DNA of 64,000 nucleotides from Ruminococcus sp. CAG:563 (lineage in GTDB: Bacteria; Bacillota; Clostridia; Oscillospirales; Acutalibacteraceae), in the NCBI GenBank assembly GCA_000434915.1, contig FR882075.1:1-64000 (forward strand). Direction: 5' to 3'. The position numbers and the translations under genes are program-made. A model generated the notes under the pieces. That model did not search any database, had not been told where the DNA came from, and was given only the letters and a program-made list of their open reading frames with translations. Below are positions 45,601 through 54,426 of the stretch, piece after piece. Every line of letters starts with the position of its first letter. The first letter of the stretch is position 1.

Positions 45601-46658
45601 TATTCTGCACCTCCGTTTGACATGATAGCCGAAAGAACATCTTCGGGAGTCGGGATCATTCCGCCGACACGGTTGCAAAGGTCAACAGGTCTCTTGCAGT
45701 CGATTGCAAGTCTTACATCGTCAATCATCTGACCCATGTTCATTTCAACTGTGATAAATCTCTTGCACTTCTCGGCTGCAGCCTTGAGCGGCTTTGTCGG
45801 GAACGGCCAAAGCGTGATCGGTCTTATCATGCCGACCTTGATGCCTCTCTTGCGAGCCTCATTAACTGCATTCTTCGCAACACGGGCGGTGATTCCGAAT
45901 GCAACAACGCAAACCTCGGCGTCTTCCATGAGATATTCTTCGTACATCGTTTCGTTTTCTTCAATCGTCTTGTACTTCTGATATCTCTCAAAGTTCTTTA
46001 TTTCAAGCTCCTCGGGTTTGAGGTAAAGCGAATTGACTATATTGTGCTCTCTCTCGCACTTTGTACCTGTGAGTGCCCACGGCTTTTCAACCGGAGTGAC
46101 CTCGGCAACGTTAAGAGAAACAGGCTCCATCATCTGACCCATTGTGCCGTCGGCAAGGATCATTGCAACCATTCTGTATTTATCCGCAAGTTCAAATCCC
46201 TTGACAGTGAGGCTTGCCATCTCCTGAACGGAAGCCGGAGCAAGGACGATATTGTGGTAATCGCCGTGTCCGCCGCCCTTTGTGGACTGCCAATAATCAG
46301 ACTGTGACGGCTGAATTCCGCCAAGTCCCGGGCCGCCACGCTGAACGTTGACAACGAGTGCCGGAAGGTCACAGCCTGCGAGATAGGAAATACCCTCACT
46401 CTTAAGTGAAACTCCCGGGCTGGAAGAAGAGGTCATAACCCTCTTGCCTGTTGATGATACGCCGATAACCATGTTGATTGCGGCGATTTCGCTCTCCGCC
46501 TGGAGGAATGTTCCGCCGATCTTCGGCATACGCTTTGACATATAAGCGGCAACCTCTGTCTGCGGAGTTATGGGATAACCGAAGTAATGACGGCAGCCTG
46601 CTCTGATAGCGGCTTCGGCGATTGCTTCGTTACCTTTCATAAGAACTTTATCTGACAT
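45600..46658 (-). CDS. vorB: 2-oxoacid:ferredoxin oxidoreductase, alpha subunit (VorB-like)
   Basis: 352 residues from ATG 46658 (GAGAGGTGA nine bases upstream), five bases after the ferredoxin gene. [46 protein letters not shown] and [18 protein letters not shown] are the pyrimidine-domain signatures. Similarity to subunits usually named VorB, plus ilvE in the operon, favours branched-chain 2-oxoacids (2-oxoisovalerate). 2-Oxoglutarate (KorA) is the main alternative. Confidence 0.88.
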   Translation of the reverse strand: MSDKVLMKGNEAIAEAAIRAGCRHYFGYPITPQTEVAAYMSKRMPKIGGTFLQAESEIAAINMVIGVSSTGKRVMTSSSSPGVSLKSEGISYLAGCDLPALVVNVQRGGPGLGGIQPSQSDYWQSTKGGGHGDYHNIVLAPASVQEMASLTVKGFELADKYRMVAMILADGTMGQMMEPVSLNVAEVTPVEKPWALTGTKCEREHNIVNSLYLKPEELEIKNFERYQKYKTIEENETMYEEYLMEDAEVCVVAFGITARVAKNAVNEARKRGIKVGMIRPITLWPFPTKPLKAAAEKCKRFITVEMNMGQMIDDVRLAIDCKRPVDLCNRVGGMIPTPEDVLSAIMSNGGAE

Positions 46659-46663
46659 TTTCT

Positions 46664-46870
46664 TCACCTCTCTACCGTAATTACACAATCGGGACACATT
46701 GTTGCGCAAAAGGCGCATCCGATACACTTTTCCTGATCCGTCACAAATGCGGGATGATGTCCCTTGTTGTTCAGCGTCGTCTCTGACAAATGAACTATTC
46801 CCTTGGGACAAGCATTCACGCAAAGTCCGCAGCCCTTACAAAGGTCTGTTTTGAATGTTACTTTAGCCAT
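46664..46870 (-). CDS. Ferredoxin-type delta subunit, two 4Fe-4S clusters
   Basis: 68 residues with two complete cluster motifs: CKGCGLCVNACP (residues 11-22) and CIGCAFCATMCP (48-59). It passes electrons between the TPP core and soluble ferredoxin. Start AGGAGGAAAG. It lies 12 bases after the P-loop ATPase gene. Confidence 0.92.
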   Translation of the reverse strand: MAKVTFKTDLCKGCGLCVNACPKGIVHLSETTLNNKGHHPAFVTDQEKCIGCAFCATMCPDCVITVER

Positions 46871-46882
46871 TTGACTTTCCTC

Positions 46883-47539
46883 CTAATTTATTTTCTCCTG
46901 TAAGGTAAGCGGCAGCAAATTGTCCACTTTTCCGTACAGTTCTTTATAAAGTGTTTTCTTAACGGTCGTCATCGCAACGGGAAGCCCCGTAAGCTTTGAA
47001 ACCTCGTCAGCATACTTAAGCGAACCGAGAACGTCCTGAGAGGTCGTCTCCTCGCCGAGATTTGAGTTATTAATTATAGCCGTGAATTTCATTGAAGCGG
47101 CTTTTTCGATTTCGTTCATGACCTCAAGGGTACTGTAAGCGTCCCTCGTCAGAGGTCTGTACATGTTTATTACAAGGTACATTTCATAGTCGTTTTCACG
47201 AACTATGCTTTCCGAATAGCGGCCGAGTGCATATGCACCTCTGTCATCGCCGCCGATATCCATAACGGCGTATTCGGAACGGTCGTCAATGACGGAATAA
47301 ATATCCTGCGGCAGCGACGGAAGATCGACATTCGAGCTTGCAAATTCAGAGCATATAAGCCTGATTCCGGCCTCTTTAAGCTCCTTTTCGCTGTCCTTGG
47401 TTCTGAAATAGGGATTAACGATATCAAGATCGGCAACCGCCACTTCAAGACCCTGCTGTCTCAGCTTAAAGGCATAATTGACGGCAATATTCGTTTTTCC
47501 GCTGCCGTAATGACCGGCAAAAAGTGTTATGCGCTTCAT
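46883..47539 (-). CDS. P-loop ATPase of the MinD/CobQ-like superfamily
   Basis: 218 residues from ATG 47539 (CGAGGTGA seven bases upstream). The frame upstream to 47662 covers repeat DNA and is rejected. The deviant Walker A is GHYGSGKTNIAVNYA, with VADLDIVNPYFRTKD (switch I) and YAVMDIGGDDRGAYALG (Walker B region). Such small ATPases often accompany oxidoreductase operons in Clostridia and may assist cluster or cofactor assembly. This role is inference. First gene of the VOR operon. Confidence 0.75.
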   Translation of the reverse strand: MKRITLFAGHYGSGKTNIAVNYAFKLRQQGLEVAVADLDIVNPYFRTKDSEKELKEAGIRLICSEFASSNVDLPSLPQDIYSVIDDRSEYAVMDIGGDDRGAYALGRYSESIVRENDYEMYLVINMYRPLTRDAYSTLEVMNEIEKAASMKFTAIINNSNLGEETTSQDVLGSLKYADEVSKLTGLPVAMTTVKKTLYKELYGKVDNLLPLTLQEKIN

Positions 47540-47597
47540 ATTTTCACCTCGGAAAGTTTTATGATTAAATGATAAAATATCGTAAAGAAGCTTAAAG

Positions 47598-47763
47598 CAA
47601 CACGCCGACGGAATACTGTGTGTATTGCCAAACCTGCCAACCACCGAATCGGCGTGCCACACCTTAAATCAAATCGTTCAGGGTGCGTCAAGTTCAAGGC
47701 GACAGGCCAACGCAATACTATGTGTATTGCTAGGCCTGTCAACGCCGAAATCGGCGTGCCATG
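47598..47763. repeat. Two imperfect copies of a palindromic intergenic repeat
   Basis: Copy A spans 47600-47660 and copy B 47698-47763. Both contain AATAC-(TGTGT/TATGT)-GTATT, CCTG(C/T)CAAC and CCGAA(A)TCGGCGTGCCA. In copy B, GACAGGCC pairs with GGCCTGTC around an inner CAATAC/GTATTG stem, and ACGCCGA-AA-TCGGCGT forms a second hairpin. In copy A, CACGCCGA pairs with TCGGCGTG across the unit. REP/MITE-like. It separates the VOR operon from the ligase gene. Confidence 0.75.
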
Positions 47764-47770
47764 GGCAATT

Positions 47771-50041
47771 TTACAGTTGGTTACGGATGATCTTGCCGCT
47801 TATAGTCTTCGGTAATTCATCCTTGAATACAACGATTCTCGGATACTTGTAAGGAGCCGTATGCTTCTTGACGTAGTTCTGAATCTCTTTCTTGAGCTCC
47901 TCGGTAGGTTCTGTGCCCTTGGTAAGAACGATTGATGCCTTAACTACCTGTCCTCTTACATCGTCGGGAGCAGCGGAAACGCCGCACTCAAGAACATAAG
48001 GAAGCTCCATGATAACATTTTCGATCTCGAACGGTCCGATACGGTAGCCGGACGACTTGATAACGTCGTCGATACGGCCGACATACCAGAAATAACCGTC
48101 CTCATCTCGCCATGCGATATCGCCTGTGTGATAAACACCGTCGTGCCAAACCTCGTCGGTTTTTTCCTGATTCCTGTAGTAGCCGAGGAAGATACCGCAC
48201 GGTACCCTTTCGGAGGTATTAACGCAGATTTCACCGGTTTCACCGAGATCCGCTTCCGTTCCGTCGGGACGGAGGATTTTGATATCATAGAGCGGTGTCG
48301 GCTTGCCCATTGAGCCCGGCTTCGGAGTCATACCCGTGAGGGTTGCGATTCCGAGAGTCATTTCCGTCTGGCCGAAGCCCTCCATAAGCTCAAGTCCCGT
48401 AGCATTGTAGAACTGACGGAATACCTCGGGGTTGAGAGCCTCACCTGCTGTTGTTGCGTGACGGATAGAGGAAAGATCGTACTTTCCGAGATCCTCTTTG
48501 ATCATCATTCTGTACATCGTCGGAGGTGCACAGAATGTGGTTATATGGTATTTTGCGAACATCGGAAGAATATCCGATGCGTCGAAGCGATCGAAGTTAT
48601 ATACAAATACGGCACCCTCGCAGAGCCACTGTCCGTAGAGCTTGCCCCAAAGAGCCTTGCCCCAGCCGGTGTCGGAAATTGTAAGATGGAGTCCGTCCTT
48701 GCTTACGCAGTGCCAATATTTAGCTGTGATATAATGACCGAGCGGATATTTGTAGGAATGAGTTGCGATTTTCGGATAACCCGTTGTGCCAGAAGTGAAG
48801 AACATGAGCATCGGGTCATTTCCGCACGGTGCGTCCTCCTCACGTCTGTAGCGTCTTGAGAACAGGCAATATTCGCTGTCGAAGTTGTGCCAGCCTTCAC
48901 GCTCGCCGCCGACGATGATCTTGTTTACGAGAGTATGTGTCTTTGAATCGGCGATATCGACCTGATGAGCCGTGTCTCCGTCGGCTGTGCAAAGGATCGA
49001 GGTTACGCCTGCAGCTTCAAATCTGTACTCAAAGTCATGATCAACAAGAAGATTTGTTGCCGGAATTGCGATTGCACCGATCTTGTGAAGGCCGAGGATA
49101 GCAAACCAGAACTGGTAGTGACGCTTAAGGACAAGCATAACTCTGTCGCCCTTCTTGATGCCGAGCGACTTGAAGTAGTTAGCCGCCTGAGCCGAATGCT
49201 CCTTGACATCCTTGAATGTGAATACACGCTCCGTCTTGTCACGGTCAACGTGAACAAGCGCACGCTTGTCTGGTGATTTCTTTGCAATCTTATCAACGAT
49301 ATCAAAGGCAAAGTTGAATTCATCCTCATGGTTGAAGTCGATGGAAACAAGGTTTCCGTTCTCGTCCTCTGTTGCATCGATGAACTTCTCGCAAACGTAG
49401 CTGCCTTTAGCCTTGACACCCATAACAGCTCTTTCATGCAAAATATTCTGAACAGGCTCGTCACTTGCCATAACCATTGCAAGGAAAAGACAGTCTCTGC
49501 CGTCAATAGCTATCATTCCGTGAGGTGTTGACGAATTATAGTAAATGCTGTCGCCCTCGTGAAGGATCTCTTCATGATTGCCGACTCTTACCTTAAGAGT
49601 ACCGCTGATAACGAGGTCAAATTCCTGACCGCTGTGAGTTGTAGTGTGAATCGGTTTATTTTCAAGCTCTGCATCATACTCATATCTAACCCAGTACGGT
49701 TCGGAGAGCTTTTTCCTAAATTTCGGCGCAAGGTTCTGAATCTCGATTCCGTTTTCACTGGCGGTAACCTGACCCTTTCCCTTTCTTGTAACGGTATAAG
49801 ATGAAAGTACGGCGCTGTGACCTTCAAGAAGATCCGTAATGCCGATGTCAAACGCAAGCGCACATTTGTGAATAAATGTGAACGGGAGATCTACCGTTCC
49901 GCTCTCATAAAGTCTGTAGGTTTCAACAGAGACCTCGGTCTTTTCCGCCATCTGTTCAACGGTAAAGGCACATATGTCTCTCATTTCGTGGATTCGTTCC
50001 GCCACTTCATAAAGCTGGTTTGTTTCTGTTTGATTTGACAT
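47771..50041 (-). CDS. XRE regulator-cupin-acyl-CoA synthetase fusion
   Basis: 756 residues in one frame. An XRE helix-turn-helix lies at about 11-68 (AFTVEQMAEKTEVSVETYRLYE), a cupin at about 105-190 (HTTTHSGQEFDLVISG, GDSIYYNSSTPHGM), then an AMP-forming ligase at about 245-756 (FFTSGTTGYPKIATHSY, GFGQTEMTLG, YHTGDIAWRDEDGYF, KTISGKIIR). The ligase half resembles medium-chain/branched acyl-CoA synthetases, and SGKIIR carries the A10 lysine. The HTH-cupin half looks like a metabolite-responsive regulator. A T-box leader with its own promoter lies directly upstream. It is followed by the VOR operon, which could use its acyl-CoA product. Confidence 0.9.
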   Translation of the reverse strand: MSNQTETNQLYEVAERIHEMRDICAFTVEQMAEKTEVSVETYRLYESGTVDLPFTFIHKCALAFDIGITDLLEGHSAVLSSYTVTRKGKGQVTASENGIEIQNLAPKFRKKLSEPYWVRYEYDAELENKPIHTTTHSGQEFDLVISGTLKVRVGNHEEILHEGDSIYYNSSTPHGMIAIDGRDCLFLAMVMASDEPVQNILHERAVMGVKAKGSYVCEKFIDATEDENGNLVSIDFNHEDEFNFAFDIVDKIAKKSPDKRALVHVDRDKTERVFTFKDVKEHSAQAANYFKSLGIKKGDRVMLVLKRHYQFWFAILGLHKIGAIAIPATNLLVDHDFEYRFEAAGVTSILCTADGDTAHQVDIADSKTHTLVNKIIVGGEREGWHNFDSEYCLFSRRYRREEDAPCGNDPMLMFFTSGTTGYPKIATHSYKYPLGHYITAKYWHCVSKDGLHLTISDTGWGKALWGKLYGQWLCEGAVFVYNFDRFDASDILPMFAKYHITTFCAPPTMYRMMIKEDLGKYDLSSIRHATTAGEALNPEVFRQFYNATGLELMEGFGQTEMTLGIATLTGMTPKPGSMGKPTPLYDIKILRPDGTEADLGETGEICVNTSERVPCGIFLGYYRNQEKTDEVWHDGVYHTGDIAWRDEDGYFWYVGRIDDVIKSSGYRIGPFEIENVIMELPYVLECGVSAAPDDVRGQVVKASIVLTKGTEPTEELKKEIQNYVKKHTAPYKYPRIVVFKDELPKTISGKIIRNQL

Positions 50042-50086
50042 AATTTTTACCTCCGTAATGTACCGGCACCGGATTTAGAATAAAAC

Positions 50087-50378
50087 AAAAAATCCGTCCC
50101 AAAGTCTTTAGAACTTTGAGACGGATTTGATAATCCGCGGTACCACTCAAATTGCGATCTGCTATTGCTTCTCGCCTCTCTGCAGGATCTGACAATCCCT
50201 CAACACTGACGCAGTTGTCACGGGAGAAACTACTGTTGTTTCATCTCTCCGGCTCGGAAGTGATGGGTTTTACATTCATATCGCTATCGGCTCGCACCAA
50301 ACACCGACTCTCTGAAAGGACATAAACGCAACCGTCTTCGTCACAGCCTTTGTTTCAACAGGTTATTTGTACCTGTTG
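50087..50378 (-). ncRNA. T-box riboswitch upstream of the XRE-cupin-ligase gene
   Basis: The minus strand carries the T-box sequence GAGTGGTACCGCGG (50148-50135), then a terminator stem (AAATCCGTC...GACGGATTT) with a T tract at 50087-50128. Stem I has the AGAGAG motif and the GGTGCGAGCC distal loop. The specifier-loop strand reads GAAT-GTA-A (50277-50270). With the usual GAAN-specifier spacing the codon is GUA (valine, 50273-50271). The variable T-box base is U, matching an A discriminator as in tRNA-Val. The terminator version is read when charged tRNA is present. Confidence 0.9.
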
Positions 50379-50384
50379 CGGTAC

Positions 50385-50413
50385 ATTATAAGATACTTTT
50401 TTTGATTTTTCAA
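50385..50413 (-). promoter_or_regulatory. Promoter of T-box transcript 1
   Basis: Minus strand TTGAAA, 17-base spacer, TATAAT. Confidence 0.85.
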
Positions 50414-50422
50414 GAGATTCTT

Positions 50423-50450
50423 TGTAATGTCATCATTACATTTCGTAATG
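50423..50450. promoter_or_regulatory. Three-half-site operator, copy 1
   Basis: TGTAATG (50423-50429), N4, CATTACA (50434-50440), N3, CGTAATG (50444-50450). It lies exactly nine bases upstream of the -35 box and begins one base after the stop of the TIM-barrel ligase gene. The same array precedes the second T-box promoter. Confidence 0.8.
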
Positions 50451-52949
50451 TTATGCCGTTACAACAGAATCTGCCTTCTGAAGGCCGTATTTCTTGATAG
50501 CGTCCTCACGCATCTTGTATTTCAAAATCTTACCGGCAACATTCATCGGAAACTCGGTTACAAAGTCAATATACTTCGGCACCTTGTGCTTCGCCATGTG
50601 CGAAAGAACGTAGTCCTTCATCTCCTGCTCGGTCATGGTCTCGCCCTCCTTGAGGATAATACAGGCCATGATCTCCTCACCGAGTCCCTCATCGGGAACG
50701 CCGATAACCTGAACGTCCTTGACCTTCGGATGAGTATAGATAAACTCCTCAATCTCCTTGGGGTAGATATTTTCGCCGCCACGGATGATCATATCCTTAA
50801 GTCTGCCTGTGATTCTGAAATTGCCCTCGGGAGTGCGGCATGCAAGGTCACCGGTGTGAAGCCAGCCGTCCTTGTCGATTGCACTTGCCGTAGCCTTCGG
50901 CATTTTGTAATAGCCCTTCATGATGTTGTAGCCGCGGGCAACGAACTCACCGGTTACATTGTCGGGACATTCAAGTCCCGTATCCGGGTCAACAATTTTA
51001 CATTCGATTTTCGGAAGCGGATGTCCGACTGTCGCAACACGATCCTCCAAGGGATCATCCGTGCTGCTCATTGTGCAGCCGGGTGAGGATTCCGTCTGAC
51101 CGTAAACAATGGTGATTTCGCTCATGTGCATCTTATCGACAACCTCACGCATCTTTGAGATAGGACACGGTGAGCCTGCCATGATACCGGTTCTCATGTA
51201 TGAAAAATCCGTCTTTTCAAAGTCTGGGTGCTGGAGCATCGCAATAAACATTGTCGGAACGCCGTGGAAAGCCGTTATACGCTCGGAATTGATACATGCA
51301 AGCGATGATTTCGGTGAGAAATAAGGCAAAGGAAGTGCGGTTCCGCCGTGGGTCATGATTGCCGTCATCGCAAGAACCATGCCGAAGCAATGGAACATCG
51401 GAACATGAATCATCATTCTGTCCGCCGTTGAAAGGTCCATTCTGTCGCCGATGCACTTGCCGTTATTTACGACGTTGTAGTGGGTCAGCATAACGCCCTT
51501 GGGAAAACCTGTTGTGCCCGAGGTATACTGCATGTTGCAAACGTCGTCCTTTCTGACGAGAGAAGCCATTCTGTAGACCTCCTCAACGGGAACCTCGCTT
51601 GACTTGTCAACCGCCTGCTCCCATGTCATGCATCCCTGCTGCTCATAACCGACAGTTACAATATTTCTCAAAAACGGCAGTCTCTTTGCGTGGAGCTTTT
51701 CGCCGCTCTTGGTGTGCTCCAGCTCGGGGCAAAGCTCAGCCATAATCTCGTCATAGTGCGAGTCCCTGTAGCCCTTGATCATGATAAGCGTATGGGCATC
51801 GGACTGTCTGAGCAGGTACTCGGCCTCATGGATTTTATAGGCTGTGTTCATCGTAACAAGAACTGCGCCGATTTTGGTCGTTGCCCAGAATGAGATGTAC
51901 CACTGCGGAACATTCGTCGCCCAAACGGCAACATGAGAGCCTGCTTTTACGCCCATTGCGATAAGTGCTCTTGCGAAGGTATCAACGTCATCACGGAACT
52001 GTGCATATGTTCTTGTGTAATCAAGCGTTGTGTATTTAAAAGCAAGCTGATCGGGGAACTCCTCAACCATTCTGTCAAGAACCTGCGAAAATGTCTCCTC
52101 AATAAGCTCCTCTTTTTTCCATACAAATTTACCGGTATGTGTCTTGTTGTAGTAGTATTTCTTCTTGTTTGTTTCGTCCTCAACGGTCTCCATGAAGCTC
52201 TCGTAATGGGTCAGAATGATTTCAAGATCTTCAATCGATTCAAACCACTCGGGATTCCATTCAACGCAGACAAAGCCGTTGTAATTAATAGAGCGAAGAG
52301 CATTCATCATATCCTTGATAGGCATTGTGCCCTCGCCGATGAGGGTATGCTCCCCTGCTTTCTTTGCGTCGGTCAGGTGAACGAGCTTAACATATGCACC
52401 GAGGTTGGTAATCGTTTTTTCCGAATCCTCACCGCCGACGAAGTATGTTTCGTACATGTTCCAGTCCGCACCGATAAAGTCGCTTGCGAAGTAGTTCATC
52501 AAGTCGCAAAGTCTTGTTGTGTCGGCAAAAATACCCGTCGTTTCAACAAGAACAATTACATTGTGCTTTTCGCCCTCTGCGATAGCCTTGCCAATGAACT
52601 CTATAGCCTTGTCGTAAGCGTCCTCGCCGCCCTCGGCATAAAGCTTAACATAGGGAACGTTGATGTTGCTTGCAACGGCGATTGCCGAATTCATTTTTTC
52701 AACATTTCCGTCCGAGGTGTCGGCCGCATTGCAGTTTGAGTTTATGCAAACAATACTCTTCTTTGAATTGATTAGCTTCCTTTTGGTGGCCGAAGCCATA
52801 TCGGGATTGAACGGTGAAGTTCTGCCCGAGAACATCGGATCACGGAAATCGTGAATTTCGATTCCGGCGTATCTCAGCTCATCAGCCATGTTAAGAAAAT
52901 CGTCAAAGCTCTTGCTTTTATGGAATTTTGTAGAAAAAGCTAATTTCAC
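50451..52949 (-). CDS. TIM-barrel (AP endonuclease 2/sugar isomerase-like)-acyl-CoA ligase fusion
   Basis: 832 residues. The start is GTG (GAGGAGG eight bases upstream), two bases after the LeuA-like stop, so the two genes form an operon. Residues 1 to about 258 are a xylose isomerase-like TIM barrel (GIEIHDFRDPMF, VLVETTGIFADT, VKLVHLTDAK, GFVCVEWNPEW). Residues about 296 to 832 are an AMP-forming ligase (QYTSGTTGFPKGVMLTHYN, YGQTESSPG, GWLHTGDLA, GRLKDMIIRGGENIYP, NVAGKILKYKM with the A10 lysine). The ligase part resembles FadD-type fatty/aryl acid ligases. The barrel may bind or isomerise a related substrate. T-box controlled through the upstream leader at 54427. Confidence 0.9.
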   Translation of the reverse strand: MKLAFSTKFHKSKSFDDFLNMADELRYAGIEIHDFRDPMFSGRTSPFNPDMASATKRKLINSKKSIVCINSNCNAADTSDGNVEKMNSAIAVASNINVPYVKLYAEGGEDAYDKAIEFIGKAIAEGEKHNVIVLVETTGIFADTTRLCDLMNYFASDFIGADWNMYETYFVGGEDSEKTITNLGAYVKLVHLTDAKKAGEHTLIGEGTMPIKDMMNALRSINYNGFVCVEWNPEWFESIEDLEIILTHYESFMETVEDETNKKKYYYNKTHTGKFVWKKEELIEETFSQVLDRMVEEFPDQLAFKYTTLDYTRTYAQFRDDVDTFARALIAMGVKAGSHVAVWATNVPQWYISFWATTKIGAVLVTMNTAYKIHEAEYLLRQSDAHTLIMIKGYRDSHYDEIMAELCPELEHTKSGEKLHAKRLPFLRNIVTVGYEQQGCMTWEQAVDKSSEVPVEEVYRMASLVRKDDVCNMQYTSGTTGFPKGVMLTHYNVVNNGKCIGDRMDLSTADRMMIHVPMFHCFGMVLAMTAIMTHGGTALPLPYFSPKSSLACINSERITAFHGVPTMFIAMLQHPDFEKTDFSYMRTGIMAGSPCPISKMREVVDKMHMSEITIVYGQTESSPGCTMSSTDDPLEDRVATVGHPLPKIECKIVDPDTGLECPDNVTGEFVARGYNIMKGYYKMPKATASAIDKDGWLHTGDLACRTPEGNFRITGRLKDMIIRGGENIYPKEIEEFIYTHPKVKDVQVIGVPDEGLGEEIMACIILKEGETMTEQEMKDYVLSHMAKHKVPKYIDFVTEFPMNVAGKILKYKMREDAIKKYGLQKADSVVTA

Positions 52950-52951
52950 AA

Positions 52952-54367
52952 TTAACCCTCCTCGTATGCTATCTTGTTCAGTGCGCTGACGTATGCACGG
53001 ATACTTGCGCCGATGATGTCAGTTGAAATACCGGTTCCCGAATAGAGCTTGCCGGTCGAGCTTCTGAGCTTAACGAGTGCATGACCCATGGCCTCACGTC
53101 CCTCTGTAACCGCCTTGATCTGGAAATCATCAAGCTCATAGTGATGACCGATAATCTGCTCAATTGCGAGGAATGCAGCATCGATCGGGCCGTCGCCGAC
53201 GCTTACGCCGCTGATTGCCGTACCGTCCTTGATAAGCTTGATGTTAGCCGTTGCGGTGATGATGTTACCGCTGTTGATAACATAGCTGTCGATTGAATAG
53301 ATCGACGGAACCTGCAAGGCTGAGGAAGCGATAATAGCTTCAAGCTCCTTTGTACCGACGAAATCCTTCTTGATAGCAACACGCTTGAAGGCCTCGTAAA
53401 CGTTTGCGTTGTCCTCGGGGGAAAGGTCGTAGCCTATCTTCTTAACGGCTTTGATAACGGTTGCGATTGTATCATTCTTATCAAGAGTAAGATTCTCGCC
53501 TTCCTCATTTACGCCTGTTTCAAAGGGAGTGTTCTCGCTCTTGGAGGTGTTAAGCATTCTCTTGATCTGACCGGTCACTCGCTGAATCTCGGTCGTTCTG
53601 ATCTTGCTCGAAACCTTAATCGAATCACCTCTGAGGGTGAATATCTTCATGATTTTTTCAACCGTCGGGAAATTGAAGTTATCGGCCGTAACCTTGACCT
53701 GTGATGCACCTGCTTCGATTGCTGCGAAAGCGGAAGCCGAAGCCATATTCATTGAGTCAACGACCTCAACGCCGAGAGTGACATCCTTGGCCGACGGAAC
53801 ATTCTCAAAAATATCAGAGATAAATCCGCTGAACTCCGACGGAAACATCGTGCCCTCGGAATCGCAAACCGTAACCCTTGTTGCACCTGCCTTGACAGCG
53901 TCGCCGATTGCCTGATAAAGGAACGGTCTTTCGGCTCTTACGGCGTCCTCGGCTGCAAACTCAATATTATCGGTGTACTTTTTGCACTCGGTGATGAGCT
54001 CCGTTACCATGCTCATAACAACCGGCGGCTTCTTGCCGCACTTGAACTCCATTTGAACGGCCGACATCGGAAGAGAAACCTTAAGAGAAAATTTCTTTGC
54101 ACCCTTTGCGCAGTTATAAGCCGTTTCGACACTTGCCGCATCGTAACCTGCATCAACGGCAATTTCCGAATGTTTCATGAGCGAAGCGATTGTTTTTATA
54201 AGAAGAACATCCGTTGAGGTGTTCTTAATTTTCGGCATCTCGATAATATCGCAGTGCAGCTTGTCCATCTGCTTTGCAATTTCGATCTTCTCCTTAAAGC
54301 TTAAGGAATGGCTGGCTGATGACTCACTTTCTCTGAGTGTCACATCGGATAAAATAACCTTTCTCAT
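52952..54367 (-). CDS. LeuA-like DRE-TIM protein lacking canonical metal ligands
   Basis: 471 residues. The barrel (FAAEDAVRAERPFL, ATRVTVCDSEGTM) and the C-terminal LeuA allosteric domain (residues about 355-471: GISTDIIGASIRAYVSALN) are both recognisable as 2-isopropylmalate/citramalate synthase. The opening reads TLRESE where active enzymes have TLRDGEQ. The metal-binding H-x-H-N-D motif reads E201-V-V203-D-S, and the NG-x-GERAGN loop is replaced by DNFNFPTVE. It is probably not a conventional condensing enzyme. It may sense an amino acid through the retained regulatory domain, or have changed chemistry. First gene after T-box 2. The ribosome site is AGGAG. Confidence 0.85.
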   Translation of the reverse strand: MRKVILSDVTLRESESSASHSLSFKEKIEIAKQMDKLHCDIIEMPKIKNTSTDVLLIKTIASLMKHSEIAVDAGYDAASVETAYNCAKGAKKFSLKVSLPMSAVQMEFKCGKKPPVVMSMVTELITECKKYTDNIEFAAEDAVRAERPFLYQAIGDAVKAGATRVTVCDSEGTMFPSEFSGFISDIFENVPSAKDVTLGVEVVDSMNMASASAFAAIEAGASQVKVTADNFNFPTVEKIMKIFTLRGDSIKVSSKIRTTEIQRVTGQIKRMLNTSKSENTPFETGVNEEGENLTLDKNDTIATVIKAVKKIGYDLSPEDNANVYEAFKRVAIKKDFVGTKELEAIIASSALQVPSIYSIDSYVINSGNIITATANIKLIKDGTAISGVSVGDGPIDAAFLAIEQIIGHHYELDDFQIKAVTEGREAMGHALVKLRSSTGKLYSGTGISTDIIGASIRAYVSALNKIAYEEG

Positions 54368-54426
54368 AACGATTCTCCTTTTCGGTTATGTATTACAATA
54401 CCGTAATTTATGCGGCATCGCCATAT

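Noticed and set aside
47598..47763. Possible CRISPR array from similar short repeats
   Set aside because: Only two diverged units of about 60 bases with internal palindromes and no spacer pattern, and no cas genes in the window.
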